Of a DNA stretch of 64,000 nt, positions 7,780-16,582 are shown piece by piece. Position numbers and translations under genes: made by a program. The stretch is taken from the IMG/VR virus record IMGVR_UViG_3300035670_011573, positions 1 to 64,000 of that record; one strand, written 5' to 3'. The stretch comes from a virus. The notes under the pieces are model-generated. The model had not been told where the DNA came from. It made no database searches and saw only the letters and a list, made by a program, of their open reading frames with translations. Position 1 is the stretch's first letter; each line of letters begins with the position of its first letter.

Positions 7780-8613
7780 TTAATCTTTTCTCATTTTATT
7801 TCTTTCAGAAATACAAGAATCTATGATAGAGTTTGGTGTACCCATTCTTTTCATGAAATGGTTTAAGGCATTAGTATCTTTTGGAAAGCAAGCTCCACCA
7901 TAACTCAACTGCCCATCTAAGCCTATTGTTGTATGCATAGGATTTATCCATCCATTTTTAAGCATCATAGACTTTACAGTAGGATAATCTGCACCAATTC
8001 TCTGGCAAAGTAAATAAAATTCATTAAATACTTGTACTTTAATTGCATAAAAATTATTACAGAATAATTTCATTGCCTCTGATTCTTCTGAATTACATAT
8101 TGATATTTCTGCTTCGGGATATAAATCTTTATATAATTCTGATAAAATATCTGTACTTTGATACTGAGTACTAATCCCCTTTGAATCTTGTGTGGCCACA
8201 AGTCTATGGTGTCCAATTACAATATGCTTTTGACTATCAAAATCTTCAAATGCAGTTCTGGCGGTTAAAAATTCCGGATTGTGACAAATATTTAAGTGGT
8301 AACTTTCTGAAAGTAATTTTGTGGTTCCTGGCTCAACTGTGCTTTTTATAACTACTAAGCCCTGATACCTTCTGTAAGGGTCTCTGGAGTTGGATAAGAA
8401 GCTTAAGTTTTCTTGTAATGCGGATATATTAAAACCATGGCCTTCCACGTATGGTGTTGGTAAGCATAAGAATACAACATCAGTATTTAAAATGGATTCA
8501 ATATTCCCAATACCTTTAAATTTGTCATATACTAAAACTTTTTGACCTTTTAATTCAAAACTTTTTTTAAGTGCGCCGCCGACAAAACCTGCCCCTATTA
8601 GACCAACCTTCAT
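7780..8613 (-). CDS. UDP-glucose/GDP-mannose dehydrogenase family protein, short form
   Basis: 277 aa. The N-terminal Rossmann motif GLIGAGFVGGAL (residues 4-15), KSTVEPGTT (~91-99), NPEFLTARTAFEDF and the catalytic-cysteine motif GGACFPKD (~237-244) are all present. These enzymes oxidise the C6 alcohol of a UDP- or GDP-sugar to the uronic acid with two NAD+. The usual C-terminal UDP-binding domain (about 100 further residues) is missing; the protein ends shortly after the catalytic domain. Short forms occur in phages and may still be active as dimers, or may have another substrate. The ribosome site AGAGG is near the start. The 89-base gap upstream is described separately. Confidence 0.82.
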   Translation of the reverse strand: MKVGLIGAGFVGGALKKSFELKGQKVLVYDKFKGIGNIESILNTDVVFLCLPTPYVEGHGFNISALQENLSFLSNSRDPYRRYQGLVVIKSTVEPGTTKLLSESYHLNICHNPEFLTARTAFEDFDSQKHIVIGHHRLVATQDSKGISTQYQSTDILSELYKDLYPEAEISICNSEESEAMKLFCNNFYAIKVQVFNEFYLLCQRIGADYPTVKSMMLKNGWINPMHTTIGLDGQLSYGGACFPKDTNALNHFMKRMGTPNSIIDSCISERNKMRKD

Positions 8614-8702
8614 TAAGCACCTCTAATAATTTCTCGTAATATTTATTACATAAAATTAATTATACTATAAACATATTATATCTTATTATTTTAAACTTAG
8701 CC
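8614..8702 (-). promoter_or_regulatory. AT-rich gap with two TATAAT hexamers
   Basis: An 89-base gap separates the glycosyltransferase stop from the dehydrogenase start. On the minus strand it holds TATAAT at 8680-8675 and again at 8664-8659, both without a recognisable -35 box. It could be an internal promoter for the nucleotide-sugar genes, or plain AT-rich spacer. No terminator hairpin is visible. Confidence 0.3.
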
Positions 8703-9614
8703 TTAACTTTGTTTTTTTATTTTATTAAAAATTTCAAAGTACTCTTTCCATATAGTACTCCAACAGTGATTTTTGTGTATAGTTTCTTGTATGTTATTTG
8801 ATGTAATATTTAACAATTCTTTGTTTTTATATATTTCTAATATTTTTTTATTTAAGCTATCTGATGTTCTATCAATTTTGAATCCATTAAAATTATCTAC
8901 TAGTATTTCACCAAATGCTGATCTTTCACAAGATGATATCGTAGTAACACCACAGGCTCCCCCTTCAAATGGGGGAAGCGGCCCCCCTTCATCTGTACTC
9001 ATACATATTATTAAGTCTAATTTGTTATAAAAATCCGGCATTTCATTAGGCTTAACCCTATCTTCTTTATCATAAGATGCTACGTAAAAATTAACATACT
9101 TATCCAGGTTTTGAACGGCTTGTTTTATCAGGGCATATCCCTTGGAATCATTTGGCCTATTTTTATTTCCAATAAAACCTATATTTAACTTATTTGCGTT
9201 GGTTTTATTTTTATTTTTACAAAAAAAATTAGTATCTACGGCTACTGGTATATGCTTAATTATATTAAACTTATCACTAATTTCTAATTTCGCCTTTTTC
9301 TCTATTTGCTTGTTCATACATATAAAATATCCAAAATTTTTTGTGTTTATTTCAGACTGCTTTTTGTAATCACCAAAAGATGAAAATCTAACGGCAGTAT
9401 TTTCACTGCTATATGTTATGTTTTTTGCTTGACGTGGATAAAGAAGTACAGAGTCATAAGAATTTCTTATTTCTGAAGATAATTTTTCATAAAAAAATGG
9501 ATAAGAGTATGTATCTACAATGCATTTTGTATTTTTATTTATATATTTTTTTAAACCAACCGCCTCAGAATAGTAAGCCCAACCAATCACATCATATAAT
9601 ATGGCAACCTTCAT
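8703..9614 (-). CDS. Glycosyltransferase, GT-B fold (paralogue A of three)
   Basis: 303 aa. The N-terminus VAILYDVIGWAYYSEAVGLKKY is shared in pattern with two other genes of the cluster (starts 13760 and 15665): short beta strand, then D-x3-W-A, then a helix with LK. The donor signature is STDEGGPLPPFEGGACG (around residues 203-219), a GT4-like E-x7-E. The donor-domain opening NIGFIGNKNRPND is also visible. It is clearly Lys/Asn/Ile-rich, reflecting the AT-rich DNA of 8.7-14 kb. Its start is 2 bases from the pyruvyltransferase stop. Sugar and acceptor unknown. Confidence 0.75.
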   Translation of the reverse strand: MKVAILYDVIGWAYYSEAVGLKKYINKNTKCIVDTYSYPFFYEKLSSEIRNSYDSVLLYPRQAKNITYSSENTAVRFSSFGDYKKQSEINTKNFGYFICMNKQIEKKAKLEISDKFNIIKHIPVAVDTNFFCKNKNKTNANKLNIGFIGNKNRPNDSKGYALIKQAVQNLDKYVNFYVASYDKEDRVKPNEMPDFYNKLDLIICMSTDEGGPLPPFEGGACGVTTISSCERSAFGEILVDNFNGFKIDRTSDSLNKKILEIYKNKELLNITSNNIQETIHKNHCWSTIWKEYFEIFNKIKKQS

Positions 9615-9616
9615 GA

Positions 9617-10516
9617 TTATCCAGCCCTTATTTTATTTTTAATAATTGTACTTTTTTGTATTAAATCATTTACTATATCATTTATTTTTTTATCTGAAAT
9701 TATTTTTTTATCATTTATTTTCATGCTTATTTTTTCATAATCTATATCTTTTATATCCAATGGATTTTCATCATTAATTGATTTTGCAAACCCATCTATT
9801 TTATAATCTTTTGATATTGCCAGAACTTTTTTACCTAGGGCTGTTGCTATTATATAACCATGTAACCTTGTAGATACTACAAGGCTTGCTTTGTTATATT
9901 CATCTATTGTTGATTCAACTTGTGAAGAATCTCTTGCTATATTATTAACCTGAGAATATTTTAAATTATTCACTTCAGAATATTTTTTTAATATTTCAAT
10001 TATCTTTAAGTCATTACTTTTTCCAACTAATGACTCATGACTAACATACAAAAGTTTTTTTTCTACATTTTCTTGTTTTTTATAATTTTTAAATATATGA
10101 TATATGCTTGGACAAAAGGTTTCTTTTACCTTATCATTATGAAATGGTAGAGGTGCTCTAAAGTATGTAGCCTCTGAACTATTAATTATATTTTCAACAA
10201 GGCTTTGTTTTAAAACAGTATTTTTATCAACATTTTTGTGTTGGCACACACCTACACCAAATATATATAATTTAAAATTATTCATTTTTTTATATTTTAA
10301 TATTTCTAACCAATATTTTTCAAAATAATCTTTTAATAAACCACCACCACCTATTATAATTGAGTCGTTTGAGTTAATATTTTTTAATTCTAAGTCTAGT
10401 GCCTTATTTCTTTCTAAAAATAATTCTTTACCTGATATATTAATAAGTTCTTTAATGCCAAGCATAGATATGTAATCACCAATATTTATATTGTTTGCAC
10501 AGCAATAATATATCAT
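9617..10516 (-). CDS. Polysaccharide pyruvyl transferase family protein
   Basis: A 299 aa protein of the CsaB/WcaK type, which ketalises sugars with pyruvate from phosphoenolpyruvate. Seen in the sequence: NINIGDYISMLGI at the start, IIIGGGGLLKDYF (residues ~54-66), LYIFGVGVCQHK (~84), a central YFRAPL, and the C-terminal VVSTRLHGYIIATALGKKV (~211-229), the hallmark RLHG of the family. The length is normal. Pyruvate caps add negative charge and can anchor S-layer proteins. It overlaps the upstream methyltransferase by 4 bases (ATGA), so translation is coupled. DNA here is among the most AT-rich in the window, a hint of a separate origin. Confidence 0.85.
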   Translation of the reverse strand: MIYYCCANNINIGDYISMLGIKELINISGKELFLERNKALDLELKNINSNDSIIIGGGGLLKDYFEKYWLEILKYKKMNNFKLYIFGVGVCQHKNVDKNTVLKQSLVENIINSSEATYFRAPLPFHNDKVKETFCPSIYHIFKNYKKQENVEKKLLYVSHESLVGKSNDLKIIEILKKYSEVNNLKYSQVNNIARDSSQVESTIDEYNKASLVVSTRLHGYIIATALGKKVLAISKDYKIDGFAKSINDENPLDIKDIDYEKISMKINDKKIISDKKINDIVNDLIQKSTIIKNKIRAG

Positions 10517-11106
10517 TTTTTACCCCATCTGTATATACTTCCATTTTTATATAAAAGATTAAAATCTGGATGAGACCAATTTTCTATATATTTTTTTCCA
10601 GAATCATATATCTCACCAACATTTACTCCTAAAAGAAATCCTTCTTTTGATATTCTGGAAAATTCATTCAATACATTCGGCCAAATGCTAATAGGCTTAA
10701 AGAATGTTATTGCACCATAACAAATTAAAAAGTCAAATTGTTTATTTTTAAAAGGATAAGGCAAAATAGAACCATCATGAACTGTGCATTTTAAATTTTG
10801 AGATTCTATCATTGGTCTATATATCCAATCACCATCCTTAAAACCTGGTGAATAATCCATTCCTACAGCAGCATGACCATAGAAATTTAATACTTCCAAA
10901 GTGGCTCCATTACCACATGCTACGTCTAGAATCTTTTTTTTATTCTCTGAAAATAAAACATCTGGTATGTGGTGTTCTAATCTAGCTATATTTATTTTTA
11001 AAGTCCTATCCCTACCTAAAAACTTATGTTCTTTAGAACCCTTAAACTTATCTTTAATGCTTCTATCCTTCCACTCTCCAAATAGCTTGCTGGTGTCTTT
11101 TTCCAT
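10513..11106 (-). CDS. SAM-dependent methyltransferase (class I)
   Basis: A 197 aa Rossmann methyltransferase. Motif I is ILDVACGNGATLEVL (residues ~60-74), the acidic end of strand 2 is AVGMDYSPG (~80), and the motif IV region is FDFLICYGAITFF (~128). Between genes for sugar modification it probably O-methylates a glycan or its precursor, but the target is not readable. It shares an ATGA overlap with the pyruvyltransferase. Its start lies 22 bases from the glycosyltransferase stop upstream. The N-terminal 50 residues are basic and hydrophilic with no recognised domain. Confidence 0.82.
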   Translation of the reverse strand: MEKDTSKLFGEWKDRSIKDKFKGSKEHKFLGRDRTLKINIARLEHHIPDVLFSENKKKILDVACGNGATLEVLNFYGHAAVGMDYSPGFKDGDWIYRPMIESQNLKCTVHDGSILPYPFKNKQFDFLICYGAITFFKPISIWPNVLNEFSRISKEGFLLGVNVGEIYDSGKKYIENWSHPDFNLLYKNGSIYRWGKK

Positions 11107-11128
11107 ATTAAATACTCCTACCTTATAT

Positions 11129-12268
11129 TTATTTAATTCTCATATTTTTAAGCATATCTTGAGCTCTAAGATTCCAAGAATTATTTTTAATTGTAATTTT
11201 TGATATATTTTCTTTGTCAAATTGTCTTTTTGAAATAACCTTGATTGCATCAGTATATTCCCTTATATTGCATATATTTTCAACTATAATTCCGGCATTA
11301 GCTTTTTTTATTAAATCTGTATTACCAGTGCTAATTTCTGTAATGACGGGAAGTCCTACTGTTAAATATTCTAAAAGTTTAGCATTGCCTGCCGAACTTT
11401 TATTTTTAGACCATGATGGTGATAAATCTATTCCCAAGTCTGAATTAATTAAATAGTTCCAATGCTCACCCCATGATACTGGCTTATGAACTGTAATATT
11501 TTTTGATTTTGAAAAATATTTTTTTAACCACTGAAGATTATCAGAAACCTCTGGCCCAAATTTATTTTTTCCATTTAGATTTAATTTATCCAGCATTTCG
11601 GGCGGCTTTGCAAAACTACCTGGTAATATATTTAAATGATACTCTTCTGAAAAATTATTCATTACATCAATTAAAAAAGGCATTTTAGATGGAGAATGCA
11701 TCATTCTGCCCATATAAATTAAGTTATGCTTTCTTTTTAAGAATGGCGCATCTTTTAAATTATCTTTTACATATTCTGTGCCCATTTCTGAATAAAAAAC
11801 CTTTTGCTGTGGATCACCATTAACTTTTTTCATAGAATTCATAAAACCTATTTCTTGACAAAAAAAGAAGTCAGCTGCTTTATATATATAATCAAAAGAA
11901 AACTTTGATTTACTAATCCAATTATGTGTCGCGTGTTTAATTACCAGCAAAGTCTTTGTTTTTATACCTGCTGCTTTCTTATCCATTAGATTCTTAAGCG
12001 GCTTTATCGAATCAATAACTTTTTCTATTGCTAGGTCTAGTCCTAATATTATTATATCAAAACTTTCTAATAATTCAAAATCTATTTTGGAATAAGGCAT
12101 CATCTGTATATTATGTATTTTATCTAGTTGCAATCTTGAAACATAAAAAACTTCATGGCCTAAATTAGAAAATCCTTTTGCCAATCCAAAAGATTTATAT
12201 ATACTATAATGTATTTTGAATTCATTTTCAAAAGGTGAGGCTGTATTTCCTGCAATTAATATTTTCAT
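11129..12268 (-). CDS. Glycosyltransferase, GT-B fold
   Basis: About 379 aa from the ATG at 12268, which overlaps the upstream methyltransferase stop as ATGA. A TTG four codons earlier (12280) is possible but less likely. The N-terminal strand MKILIAGNTASPFENEF starts an acceptor domain. The donor domain shows LIYMGRMMHSPSKMPFLI (~190) and SWSKNKSSAGNAKLLEYLTVGLPVIT (around residues 278-303), a GT4-like donor site in which the first Glu is replaced. NLIYMG and VTVHKP fit the hinge and strands. Substrate unknown. The altered signature could mean an unusual donor or reduced activity. Confidence 0.72.
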   Translation of the reverse strand: MKILIAGNTASPFENEFKIHYSIYKSFGLAKGFSNLGHEVFYVSRLQLDKIHNIQMMPYSKIDFELLESFDIIILGLDLAIEKVIDSIKPLKNLMDKKAAGIKTKTLLVIKHATHNWISKSKFSFDYIYKAADFFFCQEIGFMNSMKKVNGDPQQKVFYSEMGTEYVKDNLKDAPFLKRKHNLIYMGRMMHSPSKMPFLIDVMNNFSEEYHLNILPGSFAKPPEMLDKLNLNGKNKFGPEVSDNLQWLKKYFSKSKNITVHKPVSWGEHWNYLINSDLGIDLSPSWSKNKSSAGNAKLLEYLTVGLPVITEISTGNTDLIKKANAGIIVENICNIREYTDAIKVISKRQFDKENISKITIKNNSWNLRAQDMLKNMRIK

Positions 12269-12753
12269 TTTTTTACACAATAATAGATTGACTGTTGTGG
12301 TGGTAAAACCAAATCTTTCTTAAGAACTTCTATTTTATAATCATTTATAAATAATTTTTCAAATGAATCAAAACTTTTATTTAGACATGAAAAAATGAAA
12401 TGATTGAAATTTTTTTGTATATATAAGTTGAAACTTTTTTTATCATCTATGTATTCTAATAGTCCAAGAAAAAGTCCTAACCCTGGATCTTCAATATTAG
12501 GCCTATCTATATTTAAATCAACTAAAATTGTTAAATCTGTATGTTTAATACTATCAAACCCAAAATATTTTATATCTTTATTTATAAAGTTAACAATGTT
12601 TGAGTCACCACAACCAAAATCATATAGATATTCTGGATTTACTTCGTTTATTTTTTTTGCTGCCGTCATCATTCTTTCTGACCAATCTAAACCTTTGTTA
12701 GCTGGATAATCCTTAAGTAATTTGCAGCCTTTTTCCGCCCATCTATTTGCCAT
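12265..12753 (-). CDS. Small SAM-dependent methyltransferase-like protein
   Basis: 162 aa. Motif I is YLYDFGCGDSNIVNFI (residues ~41-56), strand 2 ends in YFGFDSI (~64), and there is a second acidic strand, LTILVDLN. The C-terminal half is short for the family and ends in SIYYCVKK, resembling the antiparallel strand pair closing class I folds. It is compact but plausibly complete. It is coupled by ATGA to the glycosyltransferase downstream, so glycan methylation is the natural inference. Target residue and sugar are unknown. Confidence 0.68.
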   Translation of the reverse strand: MANRWAEKGCKLLKDYPANKGLDWSERMMTAAKKINEVNPEYLYDFGCGDSNIVNFINKDIKYFGFDSIKHTDLTILVDLNIDRPNIEDPGLGLFLGLLEYIDDKKSFNLYIQKNFNHFIFSCLNKSFDSFEKLFINDYKIEVLKKDLVLPPQQSIYYCVKK

Positions 12754-12770
12754 TAGACCTCCCTTCTAAA

Positions 12771-13760
12771 TTATGCATCACATATATTTTCAAAAAATAA
12801 TATAACTTCTTCAATTCTTTTTTCATAGGTCCAATTATTAATAATTTCTTTATATAGATTTTCCGAAATATCTTTTCTTAAACTTTTATCATCTTTAATT
12901 TGTATTATTTTTTTTGAAATATTAAAAATATTATCATCAACGATTAATCCATTGAATTTATCAACAACAATATCTCTAGACAAACCAACATGCGTAGTAA
13001 TAACTGGAATAGCGCAGGCTCCAGACTCTAACATCATCATTGGACCACCTTCAGATTTGCTTAGGCAAATAACAGCATCCAGTTTATTATACCATTTATT
13101 TAGTTCTATTCTATCCAGGTCTTTTGCAGCCTTAAGGATAACCCCAGCCATCGTGGCAGATTTACTAACCAATTCAAAATTCTTTATAGGATTATTAAAG
13201 TTTCCAGACCATCCCAGCGTAAATTTTTTATTTTCTACTAAGATATTATTTCTTTTTATACAAAAAATTTCATTATTAATTGCTTGTGATACACGAAATA
13301 TATTTGGATGTAATCCTTTAAAATTTTTAATAATAAAAGAATTACAACAAGCTAATGCTTTTGTACCTTCAAAATATTTTTTGTAGGTAGTTTGCGCACC
13401 TTCATTTACCCATTTTTCATTATTTATACACACACCAACTTTATCTAGAGGAAAATCTGTAGATAATAGCCTACCGTCCCAAATTGCTCTGTGATATAAG
13501 AAAACAATTCCATCATATTTAGAATGATCAAAGATATTTTTTTTTCCATTTTTAGATATAAAATTTTTTTTATATTCTAAAAAGCTTTCCATATTGCTAT
13601 AAACATTTGCATTATTTACTTCTTCATTTTTTACACTACTATATTCTTTAAGATAAAGTATCTCTATATTATACTTTTTAAAGAGAAGTTTTTTCCAATT
13701 TTGAACGGCATCATCATATGCCCACCCCCTTACATCTACAATCAAAAGAATATTTTTCAT
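12771..13760 (-). CDS. Glycosyltransferase, GT-B fold (paralogue B of three)
   Basis: 329 aa. The opening NILLIVDVRGWAYDDAVQNWKKL matches the N-terminal pattern of the genes at 8703 and 14787. The donor domain has FTLGWSGNFNNPIKNFE (~180) and LSKSEGGPMMMLESGACAIPV (around residues 228-248), with the E-x7-E pair intact. The ATG forms a TAATG overlap with the upstream glycosyltransferase stop at 13760, so the two are translationally coupled. Very AT-rich coding sequence, heavy in Asn, Ile and Lys. Substrate unknown. Confidence 0.76.
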   Translation of the reverse strand: MKNILLIVDVRGWAYDDAVQNWKKLLFKKYNIEILYLKEYSSVKNEEVNNANVYSNMESFLEYKKNFISKNGKKNIFDHSKYDGIVFLYHRAIWDGRLLSTDFPLDKVGVCINNEKWVNEGAQTTYKKYFEGTKALACCNSFIIKNFKGLHPNIFRVSQAINNEIFCIKRNNILVENKKFTLGWSGNFNNPIKNFELVSKSATMAGVILKAAKDLDRIELNKWYNKLDAVICLSKSEGGPMMMLESGACAIPVITTHVGLSRDIVVDKFNGLIVDDNIFNISKKIIQIKDDKSLRKDISENLYKEIINNWTYEKRIEEVILFFENICDA

Positions 13761-14794
13761 TAGATAATCTCTTTCATCTTTTCAATAAGCGAATTTTTAT
13801 TTAAAACATTAAAAGCAACCTTATTTTTTAACAAATAAGATATTTTATTTATCCATTCTTTTTTATCATAAACATCATCACATATAAACTCAGATGGGTA
13901 TGATTCATACCACCCGCAATTTCTACTCATTAATATATTTGATCCACATAAAATTGCTTCTTTTATTGTGTTAGGTGAAGCATCATAATAGGAAGTGCAT
14001 AAAATAACTTTTGTATTTTTCATTATCTCAAGAACTTCTCTCTGCGAAGATAGGTCCCTACATTCCATATTTTTAATACCATTAAAAATTGAAGAATTCT
14101 TACCAACCACAATTTTTTTGTTCATATCAAACTTTTTTTCTGACATAATATTTATTGCTAATTCAGAATTTTTAACCTTCCTAGAAAGGTTGGAGCAAAT
14201 AAAGGCCAAATCCCATTTTCTATCTGTGAAATTTTCACCCAGACAAATATCGTTGTTAAATGCCAAAGAAGTGTCTATGGGGTTTGAAAACTTCTTATTT
14301 TCACCATAATTTTTAATTAATAATTTTTTACCTAACCAACTATTTGGAACCACCAAATCAGAAGCCCTGATACAAGCCTCTTCCTGCTTGAATCTAATGA
14401 TATTAAAACCAGATAGATATTTTTGCGCAGAAATTCCATTTTCTGAAGCAGATGACATTTGAGGTGACCCAGTTACCAAATACACTATTTTTACATTAGG
14501 AAATAATTCTTTAGAAATAACAGGTGCTGCATAATTTTTTCCAAAAATGACATCTGGTAATCCGCCCAACTGCCTAGTTATTAGCCTATTTAAAATACTC
14601 TTCTTATCCTTACCTGGATCAAACTTCCAGACACCACCAATTTTATCAGGATCTACATTTACCCTGCTAGATTCAAAAAATACTCCTGCAACCATATGGC
14701 CAAAACTTCTAAGATATTTTATTAAGGCATAGCTGTTGGTTGCTGCACCGCCATAATAAGGATATTGTGTACTTGTTATAAGAATTCTAGCCAT
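13760..14794 (-). CDS. Glycosyltransferase, GT-B fold
   Basis: 344 aa. RILITSTQYPYYGGAATNSYALIKYL has the glycine-rich GGAATNS loop found in GT4 acceptor domains, and CTSYYDASPNTIKEAILCGSNIL (around residues 263-285) is the donor site, with DASPNTIKEA replacing the common EGxPxxxLEA. AFICSNLSRKVKNSELAI (~196) is the first strand and helix of the donor domain. It overlaps its upstream neighbour by 8 bases and its downstream neighbour by one base. Substrate unknown. Confidence 0.75.
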   Translation of the reverse strand: MARILITSTQYPYYGGAATNSYALIKYLRSFGHMVAGVFFESSRVNVDPDKIGGVWKFDPGKDKKSILNRLITRQLGGLPDVIFGKNYAAPVISKELFPNVKIVYLVTGSPQMSSASENGISAQKYLSGFNIIRFKQEEACIRASDLVVPNSWLGKKLLIKNYGENKKFSNPIDTSLAFNNDICLGENFTDRKWDLAFICSNLSRKVKNSELAINIMSEKKFDMNKKIVVGKNSSIFNGIKNMECRDLSSQREVLEIMKNTKVILCTSYYDASPNTIKEAILCGSNILMSRNCGWYESYPSEFICDDVYDKKEWINKISYLLKNKVAFNVLNKNSLIEKMKEII

Positions 14795-15665
14795 AACTAA
14801 TACCTAAAAATGGTTGAAATCCTTTTGATCTAGTCTTCCAAGACCACTCTTTATATATATGTTCTTTAATAATTTTTCCATACTTAGATATCAAGGCAGG
14901 ATTATTTTTATGAAATTGAATGGACTTTTTAAGTTCTTCCTTTTTAGATGCAGATGTAATTGCTCCACATTTTTTAATCTGAATTACATTCCCTACGTTG
15001 GTAGATATAATAGACCTTCCACAAGCACCTGCTTCCAAAATAGGGTTAGGCGTACCCTCTGATTCGCTAAAACAAATTAAGGTACCAATAGAATTATAAA
15101 AGTCTAACATCTGCTTAGCGTTTAAATTATCAGACTGAAAAGCAGTTTTAAGTTGATAATCTGGACCTAAGGTTTTGAAGATATCATTTATTATATCGAA
15201 TCTTTTCACTGCCCTCTTGTGATTGCCTACCCAACCAAAAACACTGCTATATTTAGAAGGTTCCGTTGTACTGTAAAAATTTTCTGTGTTGACACCGAAA
15301 GGAGTATTGTAAACCTTCTTAGGATAAGCAGGCCTAAACTCACTAAACAACAAATTACTAGAGGTACTAATAGCATCGTAATTATTTAAAACACTAGATA
15401 TGCTTAGCGGTCCATTACGACCAACATGGCTAGATATTGTTGTTACCAAACGATAGTTACGCCTAGCAGATATTTTTTCACGAATATAAGTATGGATAGG
15501 CCAATTCAAAGAATAAACTAGATCAAAATTATTAAAGTTTAAATCATTAACATCTCTAAAGTGCTTTATCAAAATATCATGTTTTGAGAAGTATTGTTTA
15601 AGATTAGCTGCCCTATTAGCCAACGCCCAGGTATAACTATCCACAATAAACAATGCTCTAGCCAT
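14787..15665 (-). CDS. Glycosyltransferase, GT-B fold (paralogue C of three)
   Basis: About 292 aa from the ATG at 15665, which forms a TAATG overlap with the upstream stop. An ATG nine codons earlier (15692) is in frame but would add residues before the first beta strand. It begins RALFIVDSYTWALANRAANLKQY, aligning by eye with the genes at 8703 and 12771. The donor-domain opening is VFGWVGNHKRAVKRFD (~150), and the signature is FSESEGTPNPILEAGACGRS (around residues 200-219). It is less AT-rich than its paralogues. Substrate unknown. Confidence 0.77.
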   Translation of the reverse strand: MARALFIVDSYTWALANRAANLKQYFSKHDILIKHFRDVNDLNFNNFDLVYSLNWPIHTYIREKISARRNYRLVTTISSHVGRNGPLSISSVLNNYDAISTSSNLLFSEFRPAYPKKVYNTPFGVNTENFYSTTEPSKYSSVFGWVGNHKRAVKRFDIINDIFKTLGPDYQLKTAFQSDNLNAKQMLDFYNSIGTLICFSESEGTPNPILEAGACGRSIISTNVGNVIQIKKCGAITSASKKEELKKSIQFHKNNPALISKYGKIIKEHIYKEWSWKTRSKGFQPFLGISYG

Positions 15666-16582
15666 TAAATCATTCCAAAGATCTGATTCCATTTTAAAAG
15701 ATAATCTTTTATATGAAATTTTTCAATAGCAATTTGACGTGATGATAAGCTGTAATCTTTTTGCATATTTTCATTATTAATCAGCATTTTTAACCCAGTC
15801 AACAGCTCATCTTTATTATTTGATAGAATGGCAGTCTTACCATTTTTAAAGTACAAGTCTATATCAAAATTATTAGTTGATACCAATGGCATTCCGCACA
15901 TCACTGCTTCGGCACGACTTCTAGGCATTGCAGATGATTGTGTTGGGTTAAAATAAACATTGTATTTATTATATATTCTTACAAGAGCTTCCAAACTTTC
16001 TGCCACATTATCATTTCTGTTGATGTCCGTATTTCCATGGCCCACCAAATCTATAAGCCCTAATTCATCGCTGATGCCTTTCCATAAATTATATCCCATA
16101 ATTTGGGAACGCTTCTTGAAAACATTGGCAACAGTTAGGATACGATTATTTTTTTCTAAGTCTATCTTTTTAAATTCTTCAGGATCAAAACCATGAACAA
16201 TATGATAGTGATTCATTTTAGGATAGCGATGCCTGTTAGAATTTAAAACCGACAAGCAGTTCCAAACTACATGCCTACATTCTCTTGGAAATGGAAATGC
16301 ATTAGTGGTTTGTACTACTGCAATAGGTTTCGCACCACGCCTAATAACATTTGTATATTTTATAGGTAGAATCGGGGAACGAATTATCACCGCATCAAAA
16401 TTAATCTTGCTAATTTCTTTTTCATAAATTAAATTAACATTACTATTTAATGGCCTGTGCATCCCATTCCAGTTTGGCTTACCACCATCAATACCCACTA
16501 GATAAAAATCATGACCAGTTTTAAAAAACTCATATTGATGACCTTGGTGACAATACCAGTCTAAAATCTTTAGTTTTTTCAT
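15665..16582 (-). CDS. Glycosyltransferase, GT-B fold
   Basis: 305 aa. The N-terminal domain begins LKILDWYCHQGHQYEFFKTGHDF, a form seen in glycosyltransferases of phage and marine bacterial clusters. ILTVANVFKKRSQIMG (~142) opens the donor domain, and NPTQSSAMPRSRAEAVMCGMPLVST (around residues 208-232) is the donor site, with Arg-Ala-Glu-Ala in place of the LEA motif. It shares an ATGA overlap with the gene upstream and a TAATG overlap with the gene downstream. Substrate unknown. Confidence 0.75.
   Translation of the reverse strand: MKKLKILDWYCHQGHQYEFFKTGHDFYLVGIDGGKPNWNGMHRPLNSNVNLIYEKEISKINFDAVIIRSPILPIKYTNVIRRGAKPIAVVQTTNAFPFPRECRHVVWNCLSVLNSNRHRYPKMNHYHIVHGFDPEEFKKIDLEKNNRILTVANVFKKRSQIMGYNLWKGISDELGLIDLVGHGNTDINRNDNVAESLEALVRIYNKYNVYFNPTQSSAMPRSRAEAVMCGMPLVSTNNFDIDLYFKNGKTAILSNNKDELLTGLKMLINNENMQKDYSLSSRQIAIEKFHIKDYLLKWNQIFGMI

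Noticed and set aside
12952-13386. 144 aa plus-strand open frame
   Set aside because: It is opposite a glycosyltransferase with intact motifs, and no other plus-strand gene is supported anywhere in the window.
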